Source: Bradyrhizobium sp. Rc3b (GTDB lineage Bacteria; Pseudomonadota; Alphaproteobacteria; Rhizobiales; Xanthobacteraceae). Taken from it: 64,000 bases of DNA. The stretch lies in contig NZ_FOUS01000011.1 in NCBI RefSeq assembly GCF_900114915.1, positions 124,001 to 188,000 on the forward strand, in the 5' to 3' direction. Positions 41,303 through 52,151 of the stretch are shown here, one piece after another. A program made the position numbers and the translations under genes. The notes under the pieces were generated by a model. That model searched no databases and had not been told where the DNA came from. It saw only the letters and a program-made list of their open reading frames with translations. Each line of letters begins with the position of its first letter. Within the stretch, counting starts at the first letter, position 1.

Positions 41303-41689
41303 TTAAGCGGCTGCTTCGGCTTCGACCTGACGAACGATGATCGTCAGCTGCGAAAATGGTTTGTAGACACGGCCCGAGCGGCCACGGCCACGGGCGGCGA
41401 AGCGCTTCATCACGAGGCCATTGCCGACGAAGGCCTGCGCCACGACGAGATCGTCCACGTCGAGATCGTGATTGTTCTCGGCATTGGCGATAGCCGATTC
41501 CAGGCACTTCTTCACGTCGACCGCGATCCGCTTGCGCGAAAACTGCAGATCGGCGAGCGCAGCAGCTGCCTTCCGGCCGCGAATGAGCTGGGCGACCAGG
41601 TTGAGCTTCTGCGGGCTCACCCGCAGCATCCGGGCGACCGCCTTGGCCTCGTTTTCGGCGAGGCTCCGTTCGCGCTTAGGTTTGCTCAT
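41303..41689 (-). CDS. rplV: 50S ribosomal protein L22
   Basis: A 128-residue L22 whose beta-hairpin lines the exit tunnel. Conserved: [40 protein letters not shown], and the tunnel loop region [20 protein letters not shown]. No unusual insertion associated with macrolide resistance is seen. Spacers of about 10-17 bp link it to rpsS and rpsC. Confidence 0.98.
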
Positions 41690-41699
41690 CGTTTAATCC

Positions 41700-41978
41700 T
41701 CAAGCCTTCTTGGCTTTCTTGTCGCCGGAGTGGCCATGGAAGGTCCGGGTCGGCGAGAACTCGCCGAACTTGTGACCGACCATTTCCTCGTTGACGGCCA
41801 CCGGCACGTGCTTCTGACCGTTGTAGACGCCGAAGGTCAGGCCGACGAACTGCGGCAGGATCGTCGAGCGACGGCTCCAGATCTTGATGACGTCGTGACG
41901 GCCGGACGCGCGGGCGGCATCTGCCTTCTTGAGCAGAGAACCCTCGACGAACGGGCCTTTCCAGACTGAACGAACCAT
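41700..41978 (-). CDS. rpsS: 30S ribosomal protein S19
   Basis: A 92-residue S19 of the 30S head, paired with S13. Typical sequence: RSVWKGPFVEGSLLKKADAA, IKIWSRRSTILPQFVGLTFG and the C-terminal GEFSPTRTFHGHSGDKKAKK. It begins 12 bp after rplB. Confidence 0.98.
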   Translation of the reverse strand: MVRSVWKGPFVEGSLLKKADAARASGRHDVIKIWSRRSTILPQFVGLTFGVYNGQKHVPVAVNEEMVGHKFGEFSPTRTFHGHSGDKKAKKA

Positions 41979-41990
41979 GTCCGGCGTTCC

Positions 41991-42824
41991 TTACTTCTTC
42001 CGCTTGTGGCGGCTTAGGAGAATGAATTTGTTGGTCGACTTGTTGGTGCGGGTCTTCTTGCCCTTGGTCGGCTTGCCCCACGGGGTGACCGGGTGGCGGC
42101 CGCCCGAGGTACGACCTTCACCACCGCCGTGCGGATGGTCGATCGGGTTCATCGAAACACCGCGGTTGTGCGGCTTGCGGCCCAGCCAACGGTTGCGACC
42201 GGCCTTGCCGATCGAGGTGTTCATGTGATCCGGGTTCGACACCGCGCCGATCGTGCCGCGGCAACGGCCGTGCACCAGGCGCTGCTCGCCCGAGTTCAGG
42301 CGGATGATCACGTAGTCCTGATCGCGGCCGACGAGCTGGGCGTAGGTGCCGGCCGAACGGGCGAGCTGGCCGCCCTTCCCGATCTTGACCTCGATGTTGT
42401 GGATGATCGTGCCGACCGGCATGTTGCCGAGCGGCATGACATTGCCCGGCTTCACGTCGACGTAGTTGCCCGCGATGATGGTGTCACCGACGGCCAGGCG
42501 CTGCGGCGCCAGGATGTAGGCCTGCTCGCCGTCCTGATACTTGATCAGCGCGATGAAGCCGGTGCGGTTCGGATCGTACTCGAGACGCTCGACCGTCGCG
42601 GGGACGTCGATCTTCTCGCGCTTGAAATCCACGGTGCGCAGCGTCTTCTTATGGCCACCGCCACGGAAACGCACGGTGATGCGACCGGTGTTGTTGCGGC
42701 CGCCCGAGGAGTGCTTGCCCTCGGTGAGCGCCTTGACCGGCTTGCCCTTGTAGAGGGCCGAACGATCGACCATGACCAGCTGGCGCTGGCCCGGCGTCGT
42801 AGGATTGAATGTCTTCAGTGCCAT
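41991..42824 (-). CDS. rplB: 50S ribosomal protein L2
   Basis: A 277-residue L2, needed for subunit joining and peptidyl transferase structure. Complete OB and SH3-like domains are visible. The conserved C-terminal loop NPIDHPHGGGEGRTSGGRHP, including the catalytically implicated His, is intact. It is 12 bp downstream of rplW. Confidence 0.98.
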   Translation of the reverse strand: MALKTFNPTTPGQRQLVMVDRSALYKGKPVKALTEGKHSSGGRNNTGRITVRFRGGGHKKTLRTVDFKREKIDVPATVERLEYDPNRTGFIALIKYQDGEQAYILAPQRLAVGDTIIAGNYVDVKPGNVMPLGNMPVGTIIHNIEVKIGKGGQLARSAGTYAQLVGRDQDYVIIRLNSGEQRLVHGRCRGTIGAVSNPDHMNTSIGKAGRNRWLGRKPHNRGVSMNPIDHPHGGGEGRTSGGRHPVTPWGKPTKGKKTRTNKSTNKFILLSRHKRKK

Positions 42825-42836
42825 CGTCGTACGACC

Positions 42837-43139
42837 TTACAGACCGGTGGTGACGTCGATCCGGTGGCCCTCTTCGAGGGTCACGATCGCGCGCTTGGTG
42901 TTCGACTGCGAGCCGAGATTGCCGCGGAAGATCTTGGTCTTGCCCTTGCGGACCAGCGTGTTGACGCTCTTGACCTTGACGTCGAACAGCTTCTCGATCG
43001 CTTCCTTGATCTGCGGCTTGGTCGCCTTGGCGGCCACCTTGAACAGCACCTTGTTGTGCTCCGAGGCGATCGTTGCCTTTTCAGTCACGACCGGCGACAG
43101 GATCACGTCGTAGTGGCGAGCCTCGATGTTCTTCGTCAT
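42837..43139 (-). CDS. rplW: 50S ribosomal protein L23
   Basis: A 100-residue L23, the exit-tunnel protein that docks trigger factor and SRP. Conserved: RHYDVILSPVVTEKATIASE, KVLFKVAAKATKPQIKEAIE and TKRAIVTLEEGHRIDVTTGL. Its ATG overlaps the rplD stop by 4 nt (ATGA), giving coupled translation. Confidence 0.98.
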   Translation of the reverse strand: MTKNIEARHYDVILSPVVTEKATIASEHNKVLFKVAAKATKPQIKEAIEKLFDVKVKSVNTLVRKGKTKIFRGNLGSQSNTKRAIVTLEEGHRIDVTTGL

Positions 43140-43756
43140 TTGAAGCGCGCCTCCAGCGCATCGATGGCGGCCTTGGTCAGAACGAGCTTCTGACGGCGCA
43201 GGATGTCGTAGACGTTGATGCCCTGGATCGGCAGCACGTCCATGTTCGGGATGTTGCGAGCCGCAGCGGCGAAGCCGTTGTTGAGCTCGGCGCCGTCGAT
43301 GATCAGCGCGTTGGTCAGACCCAGGCCCGAGAAGTGACCGAGCAGCGCCTTAGTCTTGGCGGCTTCCAGCGCGGCCTTCTCGATCACGACGAGATCGCCG
43401 TCCTTGGCCTTGGCCGAGAGCGCATGCTTCAGCGCCAGCGCACGGACCTTCTTCGGCAGGTCGGTGGCGTGCGAACGCACCACCGGACCGAAGGCACGGC
43501 CACCGCCGCGGAACTGCGGCACGCGGGCCGAGCCGTGACGAGCACCGCCGGTGCCCTTCTGCTTGTACATCTTCTTGCCGGTGCGCCAGATCTCGGCGCG
43601 GCCCTTGGCCTTGTGCGTGCCAGCCTGACGCTTGTTGAGCTGCCACTGCACGCAACGCGCAATGATGTCCTGGCGCGGCTCGAGGCCGAAAATGGTGTCG
43701 GACAGCTGGACCGAGCCGGCTTCCTTACCTTCGAGGGTGGTGACCTTCAATTCCAT
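43136..43756 (-). CDS. rplD: 50S ribosomal protein L4
   Basis: A 206-residue L4. Its internal extended loop (residues about 45-90, rich in Gly, Arg and Lys: KQKGTGGARHGSARVPQFRG) reaches into the exit tunnel. In E. coli L4 autoregulates the S10 operon. The start at MELKVTTLEG lies 1 bp after the rplC stop. The longer upstream frame overlaps rplC. Confidence 0.98.
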   Translation of the reverse strand: MELKVTTLEGKEAGSVQLSDTIFGLEPRQDIIARCVQWQLNKRQAGTHKAKGRAEIWRTGKKMYKQKGTGGARHGSARVPQFRGGGRAFGPVVRSHATDLPKKVRALALKHALSAKAKDGDLVVIEKAALEAAKTKALLGHFSGLGLTNALIIDGAELNNGFAAAARNIPNMDVLPIQGINVYDILRRQKLVLTKAAIDALEARFK

Positions 43757-43757
43757 C

Positions 43758-44474
43758 TCACGCACCCTCCTGCTGGGCCGCAGCCTCGGCTTCGCCACCG
43801 GCAACCTTGAACTTGCCGGGCTTCGGAGCTTCCTTCGGCAGCGGCTTCTTGACGGCGTCGCGCACGCGGATCCAGCCGCCCTTGGAGCCGGGAACGGCGC
43901 CTTCGACGAGGATCAGGCCGCGCTCGACATCGAGCTGAACGACGCGAAGGTTGAGCGTGGTGATGCGGTCGACACCCATGTGGCCGGGCATCTTCTTGTT
44001 CTTCCAGGTCTTGCCGGGGTCCTGACGGCCACCGGTCGAACCGATCGAGCGGTGCGAGACCGAGACGCCGTGGGTGGCGCGCAGACCGCCGAAGTTCCAG
44101 CGCTTCATGCCGCCGGCGAAGCCCTTACCGACCGAGGTGCCGGTGACGTCGACGAACTGGCCGACAACGAAGTGGTCGGCCAGGATCTCGGCGCCGACCG
44201 GGATCATGGCATCCGCGGTGACGCGGAATTCCTCGACCCGGCGCTTCGGCTCGACCTTGGCGACCGCGAACTGGCCGCGCTCCGCCTTGGGCATGTAAAC
44301 GGTCTTGCGGGCACCAGAACCAAGCTGGAGCGCCACGTAACCGTTCTTCTCTTCGGTACGGTGGCCCACGACCTGGCAATTGCCGAGCTTCAGCACGGTC
44401 ACGGGGATATGTTCGCCGGCCTCAGTAAAGACCCGCGTCATCCCGACCTTTTGTGCGATCACTCCGGAGCGCAT
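43758..44474 (-). CDS. rplC: 50S ribosomal protein L3
   Basis: A 238-residue L3 whose central loop approaches the peptidyl transferase centre (GVDRITTLNLRVVQLDVERG). The SIGSTGGRQDPGKTWKNKKM region contains the Gln methylated in many bacteria. The C-terminal extension (VAGGEAEAAAQQEGA) is Ala/Glu-rich. The MRSGVIAQKVGMTR start is the family standard. Confidence 0.98.
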   Translation of the reverse strand: MRSGVIAQKVGMTRVFTEAGEHIPVTVLKLGNCQVVGHRTEEKNGYVALQLGSGARKTVYMPKAERGQFAVAKVEPKRRVEEFRVTADAMIPVGAEILADHFVVGQFVDVTGTSVGKGFAGGMKRWNFGGLRATHGVSVSHRSIGSTGGRQDPGKTWKNKKMPGHMGVDRITTLNLRVVQLDVERGLILVEGAVPGSKGGWIRVRDAVKKPLPKEAPKPGKFKVAGGEAEAAAQQEGA

Positions 44475-44527
44475 CGGCTTGCTTCCTGTTCTTTCTGTCC
44501 GCTTTAAGCGAACGGGATCCAAAAATC

Positions 44528-44836
44528 TTAGAGCTTGATCTCGACGTCGACACCGGCGGCCAGGTCGAGCTTCATCAAAGCATCGACGGTCTGCGGGGTC
44601 GGATCGACGATGTCGAGCAGGCGCTTGTGAGTGCGCATCTCGAACTGCTCGCGGCTCTTCTTGTCGACGTGGGGCGAACGGTTGACGGTGAACTTCTCGA
44701 TGCGGGTGGGCAGCGGAATGGGTCCGCGGACCTGCGCGCCGGTGCGCTTCGCCGTGTTCACGATCTCGCGGGTCGACGTATCGAGGATACGATGGTCGAA
44801 CGCCTTGAGACGGATACGAATGTTTTGGCCGTTCAT
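44528..44836 (-). CDS. rpsJ: 30S ribosomal protein S10 (NusE)
   Basis: A 102-residue S10, also the NusE transcription antitermination partner of NusB/NusG. Typical: [40 protein letters not shown] and [20 protein letters not shown]. It heads the S10 part, downstream of tuf. A palindromic repeat occupies the 83-bp gap to tuf. Confidence 0.98.
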
Positions 44837-44852
44837 TGCCGTGCTTTCTTTA

Positions 44853-44916
44853 GTGAGTGGCGAGTAGCGAGTAGCGAATAGAAATCCCTATTCGCCACTC
44901 ACCATTCCCTATTCGC
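44853..44916. repeat. Palindromic repeat, GCGAATAG family, copy 3, between tuf and rpsJ
   Basis: GTGAGTGGCGA (44853-44863) pairs perfectly with TCGCCACTCAC (44892-44902), and GCGAATAG (44874-44881) with CTATTCGC (44909-44916). It ends 3 bp from the tuf stop, inside the str-S10 operon mRNA. Confidence 0.82.
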
Positions 44917-44919
44917 TTG

Positions 44920-46110
<1,191 letters not shown>

Positions 46111-46150
46111 TTGACTCTCCGTTCAATCGTCAGTTCGTGACCGACGACAA

Positions 46151-48223
<2,073 letters not shown>

Positions 48224-48253
48224 AGGGTGTTCCTTAGATTCCGTGTGTCGCCG

Positions 48254-48724
48254 TTACCAGCGATAGTGCGAGAAGGCGCGGTTGGCTTCCGCCATCCGGT
48301 GCACGTCTTCGCGCTTCTTGACGGCATTCCCGCGGTTGTTCGAGGCGTCCAGAAGCTCGGCCGAGAGCCGCTCGGTCATGGTCTTCTCGTTGCGATCACG
48401 CGCAGCGGAGATCAGCCAGCGGATGCCCAGCGCCTGACGGCGGGTCGAACGAACTTCGACCGGAACCTGGTAGGTCGCGCCGCCGACGCGGCGGGAGCGC
48501 ACTTCGATCGTCGGCATGACGTTCTCGAGCGCCTGCTCGAAAACGCCGAGCGGGTTCTGCTTGGTCTTGGTTTCGATGATACCGAACGCACCGTAGACGA
48601 TGCCTTCGGCGACCGACTTCTTGCCGGCGTACATCACCGAGTTCATGAACTTCGTGACGATGATGTTCCCGAACTTCGGATCGGGAAGGACTTCGCGCTT
48701 TTCCGCTGAGTGGCGACGAGACAT
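48254..48724 (-). CDS. rpsG: 30S ribosomal protein S7
   Basis: A 156-residue S7 that organises the 30S head and contacts mRNA in the E site. Typical: MSRRHSAEKREVLPDPKFGN, RVGGATYQVPVEVRSTRRQA and the C-terminal EANRAFSHYRW. In E. coli it represses the str operon. It follows rpsL by 15 bp. Confidence 0.98.
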   Translation of the reverse strand: MSRRHSAEKREVLPDPKFGNIIVTKFMNSVMYAGKKSVAEGIVYGAFGIIETKTKQNPLGVFEQALENVMPTIEVRSRRVGGATYQVPVEVRSTRRQALGIRWLISAARDRNEKTMTERLSAELLDASNNRGNAVKKREDVHRMAEANRAFSHYRW

Positions 48725-48739
48725 GGACCTGGTTCCCGC

Positions 48740-49111
48740 TTACTTCGGACGCTTCGCGCCGTACTTCGAACGACGCTGCTTACGGTTCTTGACGCCCTGG
48801 GTATCCAGAACGCCGCGGAGGATGTGGTAGCGCACGCCGGGCAAGTCCTTGACGCGACCGCCGCGGATCATGACCACCGAGTGCTCCTGAAGGTTATGGC
48901 CCTCACCGGGGATGTAGCCGATCACCTCGAAGCCATTGGTCAGGCGCACCTTGGCGACCTTACGAAGCGCCGAGTTCGGCTTCTTCGGGGTCGTGGTGTA
49001 GACGCGGGTGCAAACACCACGCTTCTGCGGCGACTGCTGCAGCGCCGGCACCTTCTTGCGCGACTTCTGCACTTCACGCGGTTGAGCGATCAGCTGGTTG
49101 ATCGTCGGCAT
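48740..49111 (-). CDS. rpsL: 30S ribosomal protein S12
   Basis: A 123-residue S12 of the decoding centre. The streptomycin-determining lysines are wild type (Lys43 in TTTPKKPNSA, Lys88 in GGRVKDLPG). Asp89, the methylthiolation site, is present. The start at MPTINQLIAQ is the family standard; a longer in-frame extension is rejected. It is the first gene of the str operon. Confidence 0.99.
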   Translation of the reverse strand: MPTINQLIAQPREVQKSRKKVPALQQSPQKRGVCTRVYTTTPKKPNSALRKVAKVRLTNGFEVIGYIPGEGHNLQEHSVVMIRGGRVKDLPGVRYHILRGVLDTQGVKNRKQRRSKYGAKRPK

Positions 49112-49989
49112 CCTGGCCTTACCCTTTGTTCTGTCGCAGACCCTTTTCGGATCCGCTGTCTTGCCGCAGCCCGTCGCCGGGACTGCAAATTCTTTCGAGC
49201 TACCTACCCGACGAGGTCGCCTTCCGCGGAACAATCCGCACAAAGCGAAATCGCGCCAACCGCCCCATCAACGGGCGGAAAGCGCTTCGACGCCACAGAG
49301 GACCGCAGTATTGAGGCCGGTCAGCATAAAGCCGCGGCCCGCGCACTGAGGTCATGCATCCGAATTCGATCTCAAGAGAATAAGCTCAAGAGAACTAGAA
49401 TCGCACTGGCATTGCCTAGCTATGAGCGACAGCGTTTGAGCGGCATTCGTCGAGGTTGGTGCCCGCCTTGAGCGATCCCTTGTGGCTCTAGTCCTTGGGG
49501 ATCTAACGGGTGGCCCGTTCCGACGCTGGCGATGCTCACCGCCTGTCGTTAAGTGAGGCGCTTTCTATAAGTGAGAATCGATCAAGTCAAGGCGAAACGA
49601 CAGCCACGAACCGCTTCAGGAGCCTGTCAAAATCGCTGTTTGCCGCCCTCGCCGCACCACTCCGATATGGGACCGCAGCCTTCATTTCGCCAGCCTCGCG
49701 GCTATTTATATCCGGGCAAAAAGTACTTTTGTGTCGCGCAGCACGGCCTTTTTTACGCGGGAGCCGCAAATCGACCCGCTTCAGCAGCAATCGGCGGCGG
49801 GGACGTCACCAAAATCGGCGGAGGTTGCCCGGCGCGACCAACGCCCGGGATATCGGCCGCGAGGCTTCCGACGGTCCTGACCTATCCGCATGTGAGCTAT
49901 CCGACCGGGCTTTTTCTGACCGAAGAGCGCATCGTCACGTCGGGAATCAAGCGCACACCGATGGCCGCATAGAATCGGTGCGAGCTCGG
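49112..49989. other. 878-bp intergenic region between rpsL and the ABC exporter gene
   Basis: The region should hold the str-operon promoter and the 3' end of the exporter transcript. Short open frames occur on both strands (e.g. 49571-49972 plus and 49587-49790 minus), but none has a good ribosome-binding site or recognisable protein character. A CTCAAGAGAA direct repeat lies near 49371-49397. No RNA gene was recognised. Confidence 0.5.
49564..49591 (-). promoter_or_regulatory. Candidate str-operon promoter
   Basis: On the minus strand CTTGAC (49591-49586) is followed after 16 bp by TATAGA (49569-49564), close to the alphaproteobacterial sigma70 pattern. It would leave a leader of about 445 nt before rpsL. 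Found by eye. Confidence 0.35.
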
Positions 49990-52017
49990 TCATTCCTCCT
50001 CGTCGTCCTCGTCCTCATCATCCTCGAGGTCGTCTTCGTCCTCATCGTCGCTGCCGTCATCGGCGTGAGCCGCCGCGCCGTGCGGCTGGTGGATCTGGTC
50101 GTTCCAGAGCTTGCGATAGGTCCCGTTCTTGGCGAGCAGCTGGGCATGCGAGCCGCGCTCGATCGCCCTGCCCCCCGAGATCACGATGATCTCGTCCATC
50201 TCCACCACCGAGGTCAGGCGGTGGGTCGACCAGATCATGGTGCGCCCCTTGGCGACCTTGAGCAGCGTGCGGTTGATCGCGGCTTCCGTGGTCTGGTCCA
50301 GCGCCGAGGTGGCTTCGTCCAGCAGCAGCACCGAGGGGTTGCGGATGACCGCGCGCGCGATCGCGATGCGCTGGCGCTGGCCGCCCGACAGGGTGTCGCC
50401 GCGTTCACCGACCGGCGTGTCGTATCGCTGCGGCAGGCTCATGATATAGCGGTGGATCTCGGCCTTCTTGGCCGCCTCCTCCACCTCCTCGTCGGTCGCG
50501 CCCTCCTTGCCGAGCCGGATGTTCTCGCGGATCGACATGTTGAACAGCATGTTCTCCTGGAACACCACCGCCATGCTCCGGCGCAGCGAATCCAGCGTCA
50601 CCTTGCGGACGTCGACGCCGTCGATGGTGACGCGGCCCTCGTCGGGCACGTAAAGCCGCAGGATCAAATTGAGCAACGTGCTCTTGCCGGAGCCGCTCGG
50701 GCCGACGATCGCGATGCGCTTGCCCGCATTGAGCTTGAGGCTGAGATTGTCCAGCACCGGCGTCTGGCTGCCCTCGTACTGGAAGGTGACGTGATCGAAG
50801 GTGATGTCGTTGGTGATGCGCGGCAGGTCGGGTGCGCCGGGGCGGTCGGCAGCGCGGGTCGGCTCGTCCAGCAGCTCCTGCATGTGCCGGATCGCGGCGG
50901 CCGAGGAGATCGATACCGGGATGAAATGCATGACATGAGCGATGTTGTAGGAGACCTCCCAGAACGCGCTCTCGAAGGTGACGAAGGTGCCGATGGTGAT
51001 CTGGCCCTTGGTGGCGAGATAGGCGCCGATCGCGAGCACCACGAGGTGCAGCATCAGCACCGAGATGGTGACCGTCCGCTCCACCATGGTCGACAGGAAC
51101 GCAGCTGAGGCGATCTTGTTGCGCGTCTCGTCGTTGCGGAAGGTGAAGAAACCGAACATCTTGCGCTGCAGGCTGAACGCCTTGATCACGGCCTGCGCCG
51201 CCACGTTCTCCTGCACCATGCCGAGCAGCGCGCTTTCGTTGAGCTTCTGCTCGTAATTGGCCTGCACCGCCTTCGGCGTCAGGATCCGTGGGCCGATCAG
51301 TGTGATCGGGAACACGAGCAGCGCGACCGCCGCGAGCTGCCAGTTCAGGAACACCATTAGGATGATGCCGGCAACCAATTCCAGAAAGGGCAGCGCGGCA
51401 CTGTTGGCAAACGTCTTGACCGAGCCTTCGAAGGCCGAGAGGTCGACGGAAAAGCGCGACAGGATCTCGCCGCGCTTGGTGCGGCCGAAATAGGCCGCCG
51501 GCAGGTCCTGAACGTGCTCGAACAAGCGCTTGCGGACGTCGGAGATGATGCAGGCCGCCAATCGCGCGTCCCAGCGCTCGTACCAGACCGCGACGATCGA
51601 GGTAAAGATGCCGGCCACGGCGAGCACGCCGAGGATCTTGTACAGCGCCTGGAAATCCTCCTCGCCGAGCGCGTCGTCGATCAGGAACTTCAGGCTGAGC
51701 GGCATGATGACGTTGAACAGCGTCTCGACGCAGACGCCGAACGCCACGAAGGACAGCATCCGCTTGTAGTTCGCCAGGAACGGCTTGACGAACCCGACGA
51801 TGGTCGCGAGCGCGCCGGCGGCCTCGCGCGCGGTGAAGACGACGAGGTCCTCGTCCTCATCGTCATCGTCGAGCTCCAGCTCGTCGTCCGCCTCGTCTTC
51901 GGCGTCCTCGTCGTCTTCGAGGTCCGGCTTGGCAGCCGAGGCGAGCTTGTCATCGAGCTCGGCCGCCTCTTCGGCGGCGAGCTTCTGTTTGTCGGGCGAA
52001 AGAGGCTTGGATGCCAT
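49990..52017 (-). CDS. ABC transporter, fused permease-ATPase (exporter type), with acidic tails
   Basis: A 675-residue half-size ABC exporter. A six-helix membrane domain (about 70-370) is followed by an ATPase domain with Walker A GPSGSGKST (about 439-447), signature LSGGQ (about 543-547), Walker B VLLLDEATSALD and switch-His in STHRL. Exporters of this class work as dimers in the inner membrane on lipids, peptides or drugs; the substrate is unknown. Both ends are unusual. Residues 32-57 and the last 24 residues are almost entirely Asp/Glu (e.g. SDDEDEDDLEDDEDEDDEEE). The ribosome-binding site is weak. The gene is 134 bp downstream of the FAD/methyltransferase fusion, which also ends in an acidic tail. 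Confidence 0.9.
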   Translation of the reverse strand: MASKPLSPDKQKLAAEEAAELDDKLASAAKPDLEDDEDAEDEADDELELDDDDEDEDLVVFTAREAAGALATIVGFVKPFLANYKRMLSFVAFGVCVETLFNVIMPLSLKFLIDDALGEEDFQALYKILGVLAVAGIFTSIVAVWYERWDARLAACIISDVRKRLFEHVQDLPAAYFGRTKRGEILSRFSVDLSAFEGSVKTFANSAALPFLELVAGIILMVFLNWQLAAVALLVFPITLIGPRILTPKAVQANYEQKLNESALLGMVQENVAAQAVIKAFSLQRKMFGFFTFRNDETRNKIASAAFLSTMVERTVTISVLMLHLVVLAIGAYLATKGQITIGTFVTFESAFWEVSYNIAHVMHFIPVSISSAAAIRHMQELLDEPTRAADRPGAPDLPRITNDITFDHVTFQYEGSQTPVLDNLSLKLNAGKRIAIVGPSGSGKSTLLNLILRLYVPDEGRVTIDGVDVRKVTLDSLRRSMAVVFQENMLFNMSIRENIRLGKEGATDEEVEEAAKKAEIHRYIMSLPQRYDTPVGERGDTLSGGQRQRIAIARAVIRNPSVLLLDEATSALDQTTEAAINRTLLKVAKGRTMIWSTHRLTSVVEMDEIIVISGGRAIERGSHAQLLAKNGTYRKLWNDQIHQPHGAAAHADDGSDDEDEDDLEDDEDEDDEEE

Positions 52018-52151
52018 GAAACCAACCGATGCTGACGGCCGGCATGACCGCAGAGAAAGCAGAACATAGCGGAAAGCCGCTATTGAACCGATTCTATGCG
52101 ATCAGGATGAATTCGGCAAAACAATTGGCGAATTCGACGCGCGCCCCGCGG

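Noticed and set aside
49571..49972. A 133-codon plus-strand frame in the rpsL-exporter gap
   Set aside because: It has no ribosome-binding site, low-complexity start and no recognisable motif. Other frames are open over the same bases, so the region is reported as intergenic.
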